A DNA stretch of 64,000 nt from Sphingobacterium paucimobilis HER1398 (GCF_000416985.1 NZ_ATDL01000015.1:930001-994000); one strand, 5' to 3'; shown: positions 23,295 through 32,032, counted from the first letter of the stretch. Made by a program: numbers and translations. Notes: generated by a model from the sequence alone, not told the origin.

Positions 23295-24019
23295 AAGATT
23301 TATCGTGGTTATCTAGAACGGAAGCTTTGATAGGCCGCGAGGCTTTAGAAAAACTAGCCTCATCGCACGTAATGGTATTGGGACTTGGAGGTGTAGGCTC
23401 TTATGCTGCCGAATTTATCTGTCGTGGAGGTGTAGGAAAAATGACAATTATAGATGGAGACACGGTAGATCCTACAAACCGCAACCGACAGTTGCCAGCA
23501 CTAGCTACCAACCACGGAATTTCTAAGGCGCAGATCATGAAACAGCGTTTGCTGGATATCAACCCAGAGCTAGACCTCACTGTACTAGAGGAGTTCATTA
23601 TCCCGGAACGCCTGGAAACTCTATTGGAAGCCAAACCTGATTATATCGTCGAAGCCATAGATAGTATCACACCTAAACTATTTTTGATCCGACGCGCCTA
23701 TGCTGCAAAGATTCCTTTTGTCAGTTCGATGGGAGCCGGTGGAAAAGTAGATCCTACAAAAATACAAATTGCCGATATCAGTAAATCCTATAACTGTAAA
23801 CTAGCTTTACATATCCGCAAAAAACTACGTAAACACGATATCCGTGAAGGTGTAAAGGTCGCATTCTCTACGGAATTACCGGAAAAATCTTCGTTGATCT
23901 ATACGGATGGCAGTAACTTTAAAAAATCGGCTTACGGGACAATGTCCTACCTGCCTGCTGCATTTGGAGGAGCAATTGCCTCTGTGGCTATTCGCGAGCT
24001 GATCGGAAAAGAAGCATAA
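23291..24019 (+). CDS. tcdA: tRNA threonylcarbamoyladenosine dehydratase (ThiF/E1-like)
   Basis: A 242-residue protein. The nucleotide-binding motif GLGGVGSYAAEFICRGG (about 33-49), DGDTVDPTNRNRQ (57-69) with the E1-type Arg and Gln, and VEAIDSITPK (113-122) mark the ThiF fold; KVDPTKIQIADISKSYNCKL is typical of TcdA/CsdL. It dehydrates t6A37 of ANN-decoding tRNAs to the cyclic ct6A form. It is the last gene of the operon and translationally linked to tatD. A partner sulfur-transfer gene is not adjacent. Confidence 0.93.
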   Translation: MKDLSWLSRTEALIGREALEKLASSHVMVLGLGGVGSYAAEFICRGGVGKMTIIDGDTVDPTNRNRQLPALATNHGISKAQIMKQRLLDINPELDLTVLEEFIIPERLETLLEAKPDYIVEAIDSITPKLFLIRRAYAAKIPFVSSMGAGGKVDPTKIQIADISKSYNCKLALHIRKKLRKHDIREGVKVAFSTELPEKSSLIYTDGSNFKKSAYGTMSYLPAAFGGAIASVAIRELIGKEA

Positions 24020-24107
24020 CCGGGAAACACACCGATAAAAATATATTTTTCACCGAAAATCTGCCTAGGTTTACCTACTTAGGGTGGGCTGGCCATATAT
24101 TCTCTCC

Positions 24108-24115
24108 TATCTTTG
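24108..24115 (+). promoter_or_regulatory. -7 box of the DUF4342 gene
   Basis: TATCTTTG matches TAnnTTTG and lies 42 bases before the ATG at 24158. No TTTG -33 is seen at the right distance, so an alternative sigma factor may be used. Confidence 0.55.
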
Positions 24116-24157
24116 ATAACATAGAAACAAAGGACATAAATTTAAAAAAGAGAAATC

Positions 24158-24451
24158 ATGGCATTCAAAGAAACTTATAATATCTCCGGAGAGAACCTAT
24201 TAAAGAAAATCAAAGAACTGATCAACGATGGTAATGTGACGAAAATCACTATCGCTGATAAGCATGAAAAGGAAATAATCAGCTTTCCGGTGACTATCGG
24301 AATCGTAGGGCTCATCCTAGCTCCTATTTTTGCGGCGGTCGGTGCATTGGCAGCTGTAATCGCAGAGTGTAAAATCATCGTCGAGCGTAAAGATGCCGAG
24401 TCCAAAGAAAACAACGAGGAAACAGAACAAGAAGATAATCCCGTAATTTAA
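24158..24451 (+). CDS. DUF4342 family small membrane-associated protein
   Basis: A 97-residue protein: an N-terminal amphipathic segment (ISGENLLKKIKELINDGNVT) with a beta-strand pair (KITIADKHEKEIISFPVTIG), one hydrophobic segment (about 46-70, IVGLILAPIFAAVGALAAVI) and an acidic C-terminus (KENNEETEQEDN). The order matches DUF4342, found near stress genes in many bacteria; function unknown. The gene after it encodes a Pmp3-like protein 19 bases downstream, so the pair may be co-expressed under envelope stress. Confidence 0.8.
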   Translation: MAFKETYNISGENLLKKIKELINDGNVTKITIADKHEKEIISFPVTIGIVGLILAPIFAAVGALAAVIAECKIIVERKDAESKENNEETEQEDNPVI

Positions 24452-24470
24452 TTTTAACAGAACAGATAAA

Positions 24471-24656
24471 ATGATATTGATTGCTGTATTATTTCCTTGG
24501 CTTTCCTTCTTTCTGAGGGGGAAGATTTTCTCGGGAATATTATGTTTAGTACTACAGATAACCTTAATAGGCTGGTTGCCCGCTGCAATATGGGCAGTAG
24601 CATCCCGACTGGATGCAAAGAACAAGCAGCGAATCGATCGTCTAAATAGATGCTAA
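24471..24656 (+). CDS. YqaE/Pmp3-like small hydrophobic protein
   Basis: A 61-residue protein with two membrane helices: LIAVLFPWLSFFLRGKIFS (3-21) and CLVLQITLIGWLPAAIWAV (24-42), with GWLPAAIWA matching the Pmp3 signature GWIPG-I-A, and a basic C-terminal tail. Pmp3/YqaE proteins are short inner-membrane proteolipids linked to stress and membrane potential. It is the second gene of the DUF4342 pair; its stop overlaps the 16-bp terminator stem. Confidence 0.72.
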   Translation: MILIAVLFPWLSFFLRGKIFSGILCLVLQITLIGWLPAAIWAVASRLDAKNKQRIDRLNRC

Positions 24657-24690
24657 AGAAAAAGCCTTCGTAATCGAAGGCTTTTTCTTT
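24655..24690. terminator. Bidirectional terminator between Pmp3-like gene and glmM
   Basis: A perfect 16-bp stem (24655-24670 with 24675-24690) around the tetraloop TAAT, with A-runs on the left and T-runs on the right so it works in both directions. It begins inside the stop codon of the Pmp3-like gene and ends 3 bases before the glmM stop. Confidence 0.92.
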
Positions 24691-24693
24691 ACT

Positions 24694-26076
24694 TTAAGAG
24701 ATGATCTCTTCGATCTCTCTGATTATCTTCTGCGCTATCGCTTCCGCAGCTTCAGGTGTAGGCCCCTCGGAGTAGATACGGATAATTGGCTCCGTATTTG
24801 ACTTCCGCAAGTGTACCCACTCATTTTCAAAATCAATCTTCAGACCATCGACCGTAGAATGTTGCTCATGTGCATACTTAGCCTGCATCTTTGCCAACAA
24901 TCCATCGATATCTAACCCCGGGGTTAGGGTTATTTTATTTTTAGACATGAAATACTGTGGTAGTTCGGCTCTATAAGTCGAAACCTTCTTGCCCATCTTC
25001 GCTAGATGTGTCAAGAAAATCGCCACACCGACCAAGGCATCACGTCCGTAATGCGATGCAGGATAGATCACGCCACCATTGCCCTCGCCACCAATCACAG
25101 CAGCCACCTCTTTCATCTTGGTCACGACATTCACCTCTCCAACAGCTGCGGCAAAGTACTCGCCTCCATGACGCACGGTGACATCGCGCAAAGCACGTGT
25201 CGAAGATAGATTGGAAACTGTATTCCCTTTTTGTTGCGACAAGATATAATCGGCAACAGCAACCAGGGTATACTCTTCTCCAAAAAGCTCTCCATCTTCC
25301 ATCATAAATACCAAACGGTCTACATCTGGATCCACTGCAATCCCCAAATCGGCCTTATTCGTCATTACCGCTTCCGAAAGGTCGGTCAGATGCTCTTTTA
25401 GCGGTTCTGGGTTGTGTGGGAACTTGCCATTTGGCTCACAATGTATTTTATAGATAACCTCTACACCCAAGGCTTCTAGCAAAGCTGGAATAAAAATCCC
25501 ACCTGTACTATTTACCGCATCGACAGCGACTTTAAATCGCGCCGCTTTGATTGCTTCAACATCAACGTATTCTAATGCTAATACCGCATCGATATGTTTT
25601 TGAAGATAGCTGCTATCATTCACTACTTTTCCCAGATCTTGCACTTCTGCAAAATCAAAATCCAGACTTTCGCCAAGACTCAACACCTCCTGTCCTTCGG
25701 CATCAGAAATAAACTCGCCTTTAGCATTTAATAATTTCAACGCATTCCATTGCCCGGGATTATGGGAAGCAGTCAATATAATACCACCTGCTGCTCTCTC
25801 TAAAGGAACGGCTATCTCCACAGTCGGCGTCGTAGAAAGTCCTAAATCAACAACTTCAGCTCCGATGCTCTGCAATGTACCAACAACTAAATTATTAACC
25901 ATCTCTCCAGACTCGCGAGCATCTCTACCAACAACAATTTTCTTGTTCCCAGTACTCTGCATCAGGATCTTACCAAAAGAAGCCGTAAACTTGACAATAT
26001 CAATTGGCGTCAGCCCTTCTCCTGCACGCCCACCTATCGTACCGCGAATTCCCGAAATAGATTTTATTAAAGTCAT
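24694..26076 (-). CDS. glmM: Phosphoglucosamine mutase
   Basis: A 460-residue alpha-D-phosphohexomutase that interconverts glucosamine-6-P and glucosamine-1-P on the way to UDP-GlcNAc. The phosphoserine loop TASHNPGQW (102-110) holds the active Ser104; the metal loop DPDVDRLVF (about 242-250) and the sugar loop GGEGNGGVIYP follow; the C-terminal phosphate-binding domain has RKSNTEPIIRIYSE. Bacteroidota usually carry this mutase form, so phosphomannomutase activity is a lesser alternative. It is monocistronic between two intergenic regions. Confidence 0.9.
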   Translation of the reverse strand: MTLIKSISGIRGTIGGRAGEGLTPIDIVKFTASFGKILMQSTGNKKIVVGRDARESGEMVNNLVVGTLQSIGAEVVDLGLSTTPTVEIAVPLERAAGGIILTASHNPGQWNALKLLNAKGEFISDAEGQEVLSLGESLDFDFAEVQDLGKVVNDSSYLQKHIDAVLALEYVDVEAIKAARFKVAVDAVNSTGGIFIPALLEALGVEVIYKIHCEPNGKFPHNPEPLKEHLTDLSEAVMTNKADLGIAVDPDVDRLVFMMEDGELFGEEYTLVAVADYILSQQKGNTVSNLSSTRALRDVTVRHGGEYFAAAVGEVNVVTKMKEVAAVIGGEGNGGVIYPASHYGRDALVGVAIFLTHLAKMGKKVSTYRAELPQYFMSKNKITLTPGLDIDGLLAKMQAKYAHEQHSTVDGLKIDFENEWVHLRKSNTEPIIRIYSEGPTPEAAEAIAQKIIREIEEIIS

Positions 26077-26135
26077 ATACTTGATTAATTATAATGAACG
26101 GTAAAAATAAGCTATTCCAAAATAAATACAAGTAT

Positions 26136-26169
26136 ATTGATAGGATATAAAATTAAAAACATATCTTTG
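26136..26169 (+). promoter_or_regulatory. Promoter of the PAP2-ZIP operon
   Basis: ATTG at 26136-26139 and TATCTTTG at 26162-26169, spaced 22 bases, match the Bacteroidota type except one base in the -33 element. The predicted start near 26176 leaves a ~95-base leader before the ATG at 26271. Confidence 0.55.
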
Positions 26170-26270
26170 TTGCAACTTTGTGTATTTTGATGAGTCGATA
26201 AAAATCAGTTTTCTGTTTTTATAGCAATATATGTATTTTTAGCTTTTCTTACACAAATAACAATAACCTT

Positions 26271-26858
26271 ATGTGGCAACAAATAATTGATATAGATAAA
26301 GAGATCTTCTTGCTGATAAACCAAGGTATGAGCAACCCGGTATTTGACTGGTTATTACCTATTTTACGAAATCCATTCACCTGGGCTCCACTATACCTCT
26401 TTGTCGTAATCTTTTTCATCAAGCACTACGGAAAAATAGGTATACTCATCGTACTATGTACATTGATAAACGCAGGAATATCCGACGGCATCTCTTCGCA
26501 CTTGATCAAGAAGAATGTCAAACGTATACGTCCCTGCAATGATATCGAATTCAAACACGATATCAATCTACGTGTGAGATGTGGATCTGGGTTTAGCTTT
26601 ACCAGCTCGCATGCTACGAATCATTTTGCGATGGCATTCTTCTGGATTGTACTATTTCGGAGAAAATGGAAGCATACACTATGGCTATGTATACTTTGGG
26701 CTTCCCTTATTTCAATTTCTCAAATCTATGTAGGGGTACATTATCCCTTTGACATACTCTGCGGCGCGCTGTTGGGAAGCTTGATCGGAATTCTTAACGG
26801 GAACCTGTTCAGGCGCTTCGTACCCGCTTTCTCTAAGGAAACAATTCCAACAACATAA
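26271..26858 (+). CDS. PAP2 superfamily membrane phosphatase
   Basis: A 195-residue protein with about five membrane helices. The three PAP2 motifs are visible: KKNVKRIRP (80-88), TSSHA (111-115) and the final VGVHYPFDILCG (154-165) with His157 and Asp161. The family removes phosphate from lipid phosphates such as undecaprenyl-pyrophosphate or phosphatidic acid at the membrane. The ZIP transporter gene follows 6 bases downstream, so they form one transcript. Confidence 0.92.
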   Translation: MWQQIIDIDKEIFLLINQGMSNPVFDWLLPILRNPFTWAPLYLFVVIFFIKHYGKIGILIVLCTLINAGISDGISSHLIKKNVKRIRPCNDIEFKHDINLRVRCGSGFSFTSSHATNHFAMAFFWIVLFRRKWKHTLWLCILWASLISISQIYVGVHYPFDILCGALLGSLIGILNGNLFRRFVPAFSKETIPTT

Positions 26859-26864
26859 TACTAT

Positions 26865-27758
26865 ATGAGCTTTACTTTAATTGTAGCTATTTTATTCCTG
26901 TCTGCCTTCATTAGTGGTATGGCAGTGTTTTTTGTCAAACGTGATAATACGAATTATCTCAAATTGATACTCTCCTTTAGTGGAGCTTACCTATTTGCGA
27001 TTACGGTATTACACTTAATCCCCCATGTATATCATGCCAATACAACAAGTCCAGAAGTAATCGGCCTATATATATTGGGTGGTTTTATTTTCCAATTGCT
27101 TTTGGAACAGTTCTCCCAGGGAATAGAACACGGACATATCCATCATCACGAAAACACGGGATTTCCATTAGGAATCATGATCAGTCTATGTCTCCATGCA
27201 TTCTTGGAAGGGATGCCGCTTATATCGGGACAGCAGACCAAACTTGTATTTGGCATTGCGATCCATCATATCCCCGCGGCGTTTGCACTAGGTAGTTTAC
27301 TATTGAGCTCTACAGTTAAAAAACAGACTATCATCATTATGTTAGTAATCTTTGCCGCGATGACGCCGCTAGGATTTATTACAAGTTCGGTACTAAGCGA
27401 AGGAGAAATCGGAAACATTTCTCAACATTTTGATAAAATAATGGCTGTAGTAATCGGTATATTCTTACATATCTCGACGACCATATTATTTGAGTCTGGA
27501 TCTGCAGATCACCATAAATTTAACAAGAAGAAAATGGCTGCTGTATTCTTAGGTTTGGCTGTATCACTTACTACCTTTTTGTTGCCACACGACCACAGTC
27601 ATGGTGCACATGGACATGAACACCATAACCATGATGGTCACGACCATGAGCATACAGATGGCACACATGACCACAACCATGATGGACATGATCACGGACA
27701 TGACCATAGTAAAGACGAAACGCATAAGCATGATGACCACAAAGGACATCAGCACTAA
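26865..27758 (+). CDS. ZIP family metal transporter with histidine-rich C-terminal tail
   Basis: A 297-residue membrane protein. Transmembrane ligands appear as LHLIPHVYH (about 45-53), LCLHAFLEGMPL (107-118) and FGIAIHHIPAAFALG (129-143), the ZIP metal-binding signature. A cytoplasmic-type His cluster (HGHIHHHE, about 86-93) lies earlier. Residues 242-297 are a tail with 23 His in 56 residues, mixed with Asp and Gly, likely a zinc or iron sponge or sensor. It ends 9 bases before the convergent MarR gene. It probably imports zinc, iron or manganese. Confidence 0.93.
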   Translation: MSFTLIVAILFLSAFISGMAVFFVKRDNTNYLKLILSFSGAYLFAITVLHLIPHVYHANTTSPEVIGLYILGGFIFQLLLEQFSQGIEHGHIHHHENTGFPLGIMISLCLHAFLEGMPLISGQQTKLVFGIAIHHIPAAFALGSLLLSSTVKKQTIIIMLVIFAAMTPLGFITSSVLSEGEIGNISQHFDKIMAVVIGIFLHISTTILFESGSADHHKFNKKKMAAVFLGLAVSLTTFLLPHDHSHGAHGHEHHNHDGHDHEHTDGTHDHNHDGHDHGHDHSKDETHKHDDHKGHQH

Positions 27759-27767
27759 TCATGTGGA

Positions 27768-28223
27768 TTAAACTTCGCCACGCATTTTGTCCAGCAAGTC
27801 GCTCAAAAGCTGTGCCTCTTGTGCCGTAAGATTTTTGGATAATATCGTAGAAAGATTCATATCGGCCTCTAATTCTTCTAAGAGTTGGAGGCCTTTTTCT
27901 GTAATAAGGAGGTCTACCGCCCGTTTATCAGCCTTATTCTTGGTACGGGTCACTAGCCCCTTGGTCACTATCCGCTCAACTAACCTCGAAATATCAGGCG
28001 TAGTATTTATCATACGTTCACGGATAGTAGAATTGGAAGCAGGCTTGGGGTATTGTCCACGTAAGATACGAAGTACATTAAATTGCTGCAGGGTAATACT
28101 CTTTCTACTTGCTCTGTCCTCCAACAGATTACTCAACCAATTATTGGTATAAAGAATATTAATCGTGGCCTTATGCCAATCATCCTGAAATCGACTAGTC
28201 TTAATCCGATCCTCAATCCCCAT
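27768..28223 (-). CDS. MarR family transcriptional regulator
   Basis: A 151-residue winged-helix protein: dimerisation helices at the ends, recognition region at about 50-110 (LQQFNVLRILRGQYPKPASN, TIRERMINTTPDISRLVERI, VTKGLVTRTKNKADKRAVDL with the wing NKADKRAV). It is divergent from feoAB across 118 bases and convergent with the ZIP transporter gene. That position between two metal-import genes suggests control of metal or oxidative stress genes; direct evidence is lacking. Confidence 0.9.
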   Translation of the reverse strand: MGIEDRIKTSRFQDDWHKATINILYTNNWLSNLLEDRASRKSITLQQFNVLRILRGQYPKPASNSTIRERMINTTPDISRLVERIVTKGLVTRTKNKADKRAVDLLITEKGLQLLEELEADMNLSTILSKNLTAQEAQLLSDLLDKMRGEV

Positions 28224-28291
28224 GCTTTTAATAAATCTAAATAAAACAACTATGTGACAGAATCAAGACCTCTACATTCACTCCTTTTACC

Positions 28292-28299
28292 TATATTTG
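28292..28299 (+). promoter_or_regulatory. -7 box of the feoA-feoB operon
   Basis: TATATTTG fits TAnnTTTG and lies 42 bases before the feoA ATG. It also overlaps the only longer in-frame start (TTG at 28297), which argues against that start. No good -33 TTTG is present, as expected if an activator or a displaced repressor controls it. Confidence 0.65.
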
Positions 28300-28341
28300 G
28301 GGGATTTCGAGGTATTGAAATCATCTAAAGTTACAAAAATA

Positions 28342-28581
28342 ATGCAAAATAAAATCTCACTGGATAAACTAAAAAAAGGTGAAAAGGCAATTATTCACTC
28401 TTTTGAAAAAGATGATCTGCCAGCCAAGTTTTACGAACTGGGTTTTACCCCGGGTACTGCTATACAAATCAAGCATAAAGCTCCGTTGCATGGCCCCATC
28501 TGTATTAACATTATTCAAGACAATACCTTAGTAGCAATCAGAAAGTCAGAAGCCTCTTTAATTCTGACAAATAAAATATAA
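28342..28581 (+). CDS. feoA: Ferrous iron transport protein A (FeoA, SH3-like)
   Basis: A 79-residue protein when started at the ATG at 28342. It has the FeoA SH3-fold pattern: LDKLKKGEKAIIHSFEKDDL then FYELGFTPGTAIQIKHKAPL and a final VAIRKSEASLILT. FeoA is a small cytoplasmic partner that modulates FeoB. The stop TAA shares its last A with the FeoB start codon, so the two are translationally coupled. Confidence 0.93.
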   Translation: MQNKISLDKLKKGEKAIIHSFEKDDLPAKFYELGFTPGTAIQIKHKAPLHGPICINIIQDNTLVAIRKSEASLILTNKI

Positions 28582-30683
28582 TGAAGAATAAGACAATAGC
28601 ATTATTAGGGAATCCCAATGTAGGCAAGACGTCCCTGTTCAACCGTATAACAAAGCTTAACCAAAAAGTAGGAAACTATCCCGGAATCACTGTCGAGAAA
28701 AGAGAAGGAACAGCAAAAAAAGGCGATAAAGAGTATAAGGTCATTGATCTACCAGGTACATACACCCTATTTCCCAATTCCTTGGACGAAGAAGTTGTAT
28801 TCAATACACTGACCAACAAAAGCGTAAATGGTGCTCCTGATCTTGTCGTCGTCGTTTCCGAACCAAGTACGATAAATAGAGGAATCGTACTGTATCAACA
28901 GGTACGTGAATCTGGTCTTCCGGCAATATTCGTGCTGAACATGATGGACGAAATTGAAGATAAGGGCATCCAAATCGACCATGCGGGGTTAGAAAGTTAC
29001 CTAAAGACTACTGTTTTCAAAACGAATGCCCGTACTGGAGAGGGGGTAGACAACCTGATTCAAAATTTCGATATACAGGCAGGTCCTTATTTCAATAGCC
29101 TACCCCTTCCTGTAAACTATCAACAGCCGCTTGATGAAGCGAAAAAAATATTTCCATTGGAAACCGAATATCGGACCTGGCAATATTTGGCCCAAGAAAA
29201 TATTAAAGTTCTATCAGAAGAAGAAAACAACAAACTATCCGCCATAAGAAGCAAGTATGACATCAACATACAGCAGCTGCAAAAAGCGGAAGCAATCCTG
29301 CGTCAAGAAAAGATTAATAACGATCTAAAGCCAATCCTCCAGAAAAAAGAGAACAAAAAGCTTAGTATCACGGAAAAAATAGATAATATACTAATCCACC
29401 CTGTGTATGGATATATTATCTTTTTCGGACTGCTATTTTTGATATTCCAAGCTATATACACTTGGTCTGGCCCATTGATGGATGGTGTAGATGAGCTTTT
29501 TGCAAGTCTAGGTCAATCTGCGGCAGCTCTACTCCCTGAAGGCCCCTTGGCTGACCTCATGGTGAATGGAGTCATCGCAGGAATCGGAGGTATCGTAATT
29601 TTCCTCCCACAGATCATTATCTTATTCCTTTTTATATCCTTGATGGAAGAAACGGGATATATGAGCCGTGTGGTCTTTTTAATGGACCGTTGGTTAAAAC
29701 CATTCGGCCTAAATGGTAAGTCTGTGATTCCATTAATGTCGGGCGTAGCATGCGCAATACCTGCGGTAATGTCTGCCCGAAATATTGAAAACCCCAAGGA
29801 GCGTCTCTTGACGATGTTGGTGACACCGTTTATGACCTGTTCGGCCCGACTACCGATTTACGTGGTAATCATAGGCTTGGTCATACCTGACACGGATTTT
29901 CTAGGGTTCAATGTACAAGGTATAGTTTTATTTGCGATGTATATCCTTGGTATCGTAGCTGCTCTATTCTCGGCGCTAATACTCAACAAGATTATTAAAT
30001 CGGTACGTAACTCGTACTTGATTTTTGAATTACCGACTTATAAAATGCCGGATTGGAAAAACGTACTGAATACAGTATGGGAAAAATCTTCGAGCTTTTT
30101 ATTCGGTGCAGGTAAGATTATACTCGCCATATCGATTATCCTTTGGGTATTAGGCAACTTTGGCCCTAACGACAAATTCTCGGAGCCGGAAAAATACATT
30201 GTACAGGAAAACCCACACTTTACGGAAGAGCAAGTGGCAGATGAAATTTCGGCCTATAAGACAGAATATTCCTATCTAGGTTATTTAGGTAGAGGTATTG
30301 AACCTGCGATCAGACCTCTAGGCTATGACTGGAAAATAGGAATCGGCTTAATAGCTTCATTTGCAGCACGTGAAGTATTTGTCGGAACGGTAGCTGTAGT
30401 CTATTCATTGGGAGAAGATCTAGACATTGAAGATGATGAGCAAAAACAAACGCTCTTTACCCGTATGAAGTCCGAAATAAACCGAAATACAGGTCAGCCA
30501 ACCTATAATCTTGCATCAGGCATCTCACTTTTATTATTTTATGCATTTGCGATGCAATGTATGGCGACAATTGGCGTTGTTAAGAGAGAGACGGGATCAT
30601 GGAAGTGGACATTGATCCAAGCAGGATTTATGACAGGACTAGCGTATATCGCAGCCTTGATTGCGTATCAACTGTTAAAATAA
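28581..30683 (+). CDS. feoB: Ferrous iron transport protein B
   Basis: A 700-residue inner-membrane Fe(II) transporter. The N-terminal G domain has GNPNVGKTS (10-18, P-loop), DLPGTYTLFP (56-65, G3) and LNMMDE (G4, near 118-123). A helical spacer follows, then the membrane part with two Gate motifs, including PLMSGVACAIPAVMSARNIE and TPFMTCSARLPIYVVIIGLV, each with the conserved Cys. FeoB imports ferrous iron. It shares one base with feoA and is followed 11 bases later by a small Cys-rich membrane protein gene. Confidence 0.97.
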   Translation: MKNKTIALLGNPNVGKTSLFNRITKLNQKVGNYPGITVEKREGTAKKGDKEYKVIDLPGTYTLFPNSLDEEVVFNTLTNKSVNGAPDLVVVVSEPSTINRGIVLYQQVRESGLPAIFVLNMMDEIEDKGIQIDHAGLESYLKTTVFKTNARTGEGVDNLIQNFDIQAGPYFNSLPLPVNYQQPLDEAKKIFPLETEYRTWQYLAQENIKVLSEEENNKLSAIRSKYDINIQQLQKAEAILRQEKINNDLKPILQKKENKKLSITEKIDNILIHPVYGYIIFFGLLFLIFQAIYTWSGPLMDGVDELFASLGQSAAALLPEGPLADLMVNGVIAGIGGIVIFLPQIIILFLFISLMEETGYMSRVVFLMDRWLKPFGLNGKSVIPLMSGVACAIPAVMSARNIENPKERLLTMLVTPFMTCSARLPIYVVIIGLVIPDTDFLGFNVQGIVLFAMYILGIVAALFSALILNKIIKSVRNSYLIFELPTYKMPDWKNVLNTVWEKSSSFLFGAGKIILAISIILWVLGNFGPNDKFSEPEKYIVQENPHFTEEQVADEISAYKTEYSYLGYLGRGIEPAIRPLGYDWKIGIGLIASFAAREVFVGTVAVVYSLGEDLDIEDDEQKQTLFTRMKSEINRNTGQPTYNLASGISLLLFYAFAMQCMATIGVVKRETGSWKWTLIQAGFMTGLAYIAALIAYQLLK

Positions 30684-30694
30684 ATATTTAAGCT

Positions 30695-30841
30695 ATGATG
30701 TACATTCAATACGCTATAATAGCACTTGTTTTTATTATTGCAATCGTATTTATGGTTAAAAAGTTCTTGCCATCAAAAACAAAAAGCGGTGGCTGTGGTA
30801 AAGGCTGTGGCTGTAGTTTCACTGAAAAAGCCCAAAACTAA
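30695..30841 (+). CDS. FeoB-associated Cys-rich membrane protein
   Basis: A 48-residue protein starting at the double ATG at 30695. One membrane helix (about residues 5-22) is followed by a basic stretch (VKKFLPSKTKSG) and a Cys motif GGCGKGCGCS holding three Cys within five residues. It matches the short FeoB-associated Cys-rich family (FeoC-like position, different sequence) and lies 11 bases after feoB, so it is the third gene of the operon. It may bind iron or help FeoB. A terminator hairpin follows immediately. Confidence 0.88.
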   Translation: MMYIQYAIIALVFIIAIVFMVKKFLPSKTKSGGCGKGCGCSFTEKAQN

Positions 30842-30850
30842 AAAATGTTG

Positions 30851-30887
30851 GCGCGTTAGTATCTTAAAGATCTAGCGCGCTTTTTTT
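30851..30887 (+). terminator. Terminator of the feo operon
   Basis: GCGCGTTAGTATCTT (30851-30865) pairs imperfectly with AAGATCTAGCGCGC (30867-30880), followed by seven T residues (30881-30887). It lies 9 bases after the Cys-rich gene and directly before the convergent dinB stop. Confidence 0.85.
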
Positions 30888-31980
30888 ATAAGGTTCTGTA
30901 GTTACTATCGTCAAACAAACTCAATTGACCATTCCGCGGTCCATCAAACTCATGTTCAAAAAAATTGGATATCGTAACTCCCAATAACCTCACTTTACGA
31001 TCTTCAAAATCAACCTTATCCAAAAGCAATCCCGCCTCTTCTTTCAACTGCTGATAGGAGGATAAAAAATGGACTCCGGTATAGCTCCTCGTCAGTAAGG
31101 TAAAATCGGCAAACTTTACCTTTAAGGTAAGAGTCCTTCCGGCTACTGATTTTAAATCTATCCTATTGCTCAATTTCAAACAAAGCAGGTCTAACTCTTC
31201 CTTCATCTGATCGAGATCGAAGATATCACGCTCGAAAGTATCCTCTACACTAATAGATTTGGCTACGCGGTTAGGGCGCACTGGGCGTTCGTCATTGCCC
31301 CTGACCATATTATAAAAAAAGCTTCCGGACTTACCAAAATCCTTTATCAGCTGCGCCTCGGAAAACATTTTTAAGTCAAGTCCGCAATGTATTCCCTTTC
31401 CCTTCATTTTTTCGGCAGTCACCTTGCCTACTCCAAAAAAGCGTTCAATAGGCAAAGACTCCAAGAATTTCACAACCTTTGAAGGCCCAATAAAGGTCAA
31501 TCCATCGGGCTTGTTATAGTCAGAAGCGATCTTTGCTATAAATTTATTGACCGAAACTCCTGCTGAAGCGGTCAGATTAAGCTCGCCCTTGATTGCGGCC
31601 TTTATTTCTTTAGCGATGTCTATAGCGGAACCGATTCCCTTTTTATCCTCAGTTACATCCAGATAAGCCTCGTCCAGCGAAAGAGGTTCGATAAGATCAG
31701 TATAACGCCTGAAAATTTCGCGGATACGTATCGAAACCTCTTTATAGACATCGAACCGTGGAAATACGAATATAATATCCGGACATAACTGTAAGGCCTG
31801 CCTTGAAGACATGGCAGACTTAACACCGAACTTTCTTGCTTCATAACTGGAAGTGGCCACCACTCCCCGTCCATCTGGCGAACCTCCTACTGCGATCGCT
31901 TTACCTCTCAGTTCAGGAAAGTCCCGTTGCTCAACCGATGCATAAAAAGAATCCATATCAATGTGGATGATCTTCCTCAT
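30886..31980 (-). CDS. dinB: DNA polymerase IV (Y-family, DinB)
   Basis: A 364-residue translesion polymerase. Catalytic carboxylates are D8 (HIDMDSFYASVE, residues 6-17) and D103/E104 (SLDEAYLD); Tyr13 would be the steric gate. ASAGVSVNKFIAKIASDYNK (about 138-157) is the fingers/palm signature. Near the C-terminus QLSLF (352-356) is a beta-clamp-binding motif. It is expressed from a promoter in the 200-base region shared with the divergent porin; no LexA-type site was identified there. Confidence 0.96.
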   Translation of the reverse strand: MRKIIHIDMDSFYASVEQRDFPELRGKAIAVGGSPDGRGVVATSSYEARKFGVKSAMSSRQALQLCPDIIFVFPRFDVYKEVSIRIREIFRRYTDLIEPLSLDEAYLDVTEDKKGIGSAIDIAKEIKAAIKGELNLTASAGVSVNKFIAKIASDYNKPDGLTFIGPSKVVKFLESLPIERFFGVGKVTAEKMKGKGIHCGLDLKMFSEAQLIKDFGKSGSFFYNMVRGNDERPVRPNRVAKSISVEDTFERDIFDLDQMKEELDLLCLKLSNRIDLKSVAGRTLTLKVKFADFTLLTRSYTGVHFLSSYQQLKEEAGLLLDKVDFEDRKVRLLGVTISNFFEHEFDGPRNGQLSLFDDSNYRTL

Positions 31981-32032
31981 TCTACTTGCCTATTACATTT
32001 CAATAGTGTTGACTTCCTTATAACATTAAGCC

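Noticed and set aside
27564-27762. Antisense frames across the histidine-rich ZIP tail that read as Met/Val-rich proteins
   Set aside because: They are mirror images of the repeated His/Asp/Gly codons in the ZIP gene; composition is repetitive and there is no start context or family.
28297-28341. Earlier feoA start
   Set aside because: It is a TTG that overlaps the TATATTTG -7 box, so it would not be transcribed as part of the message.
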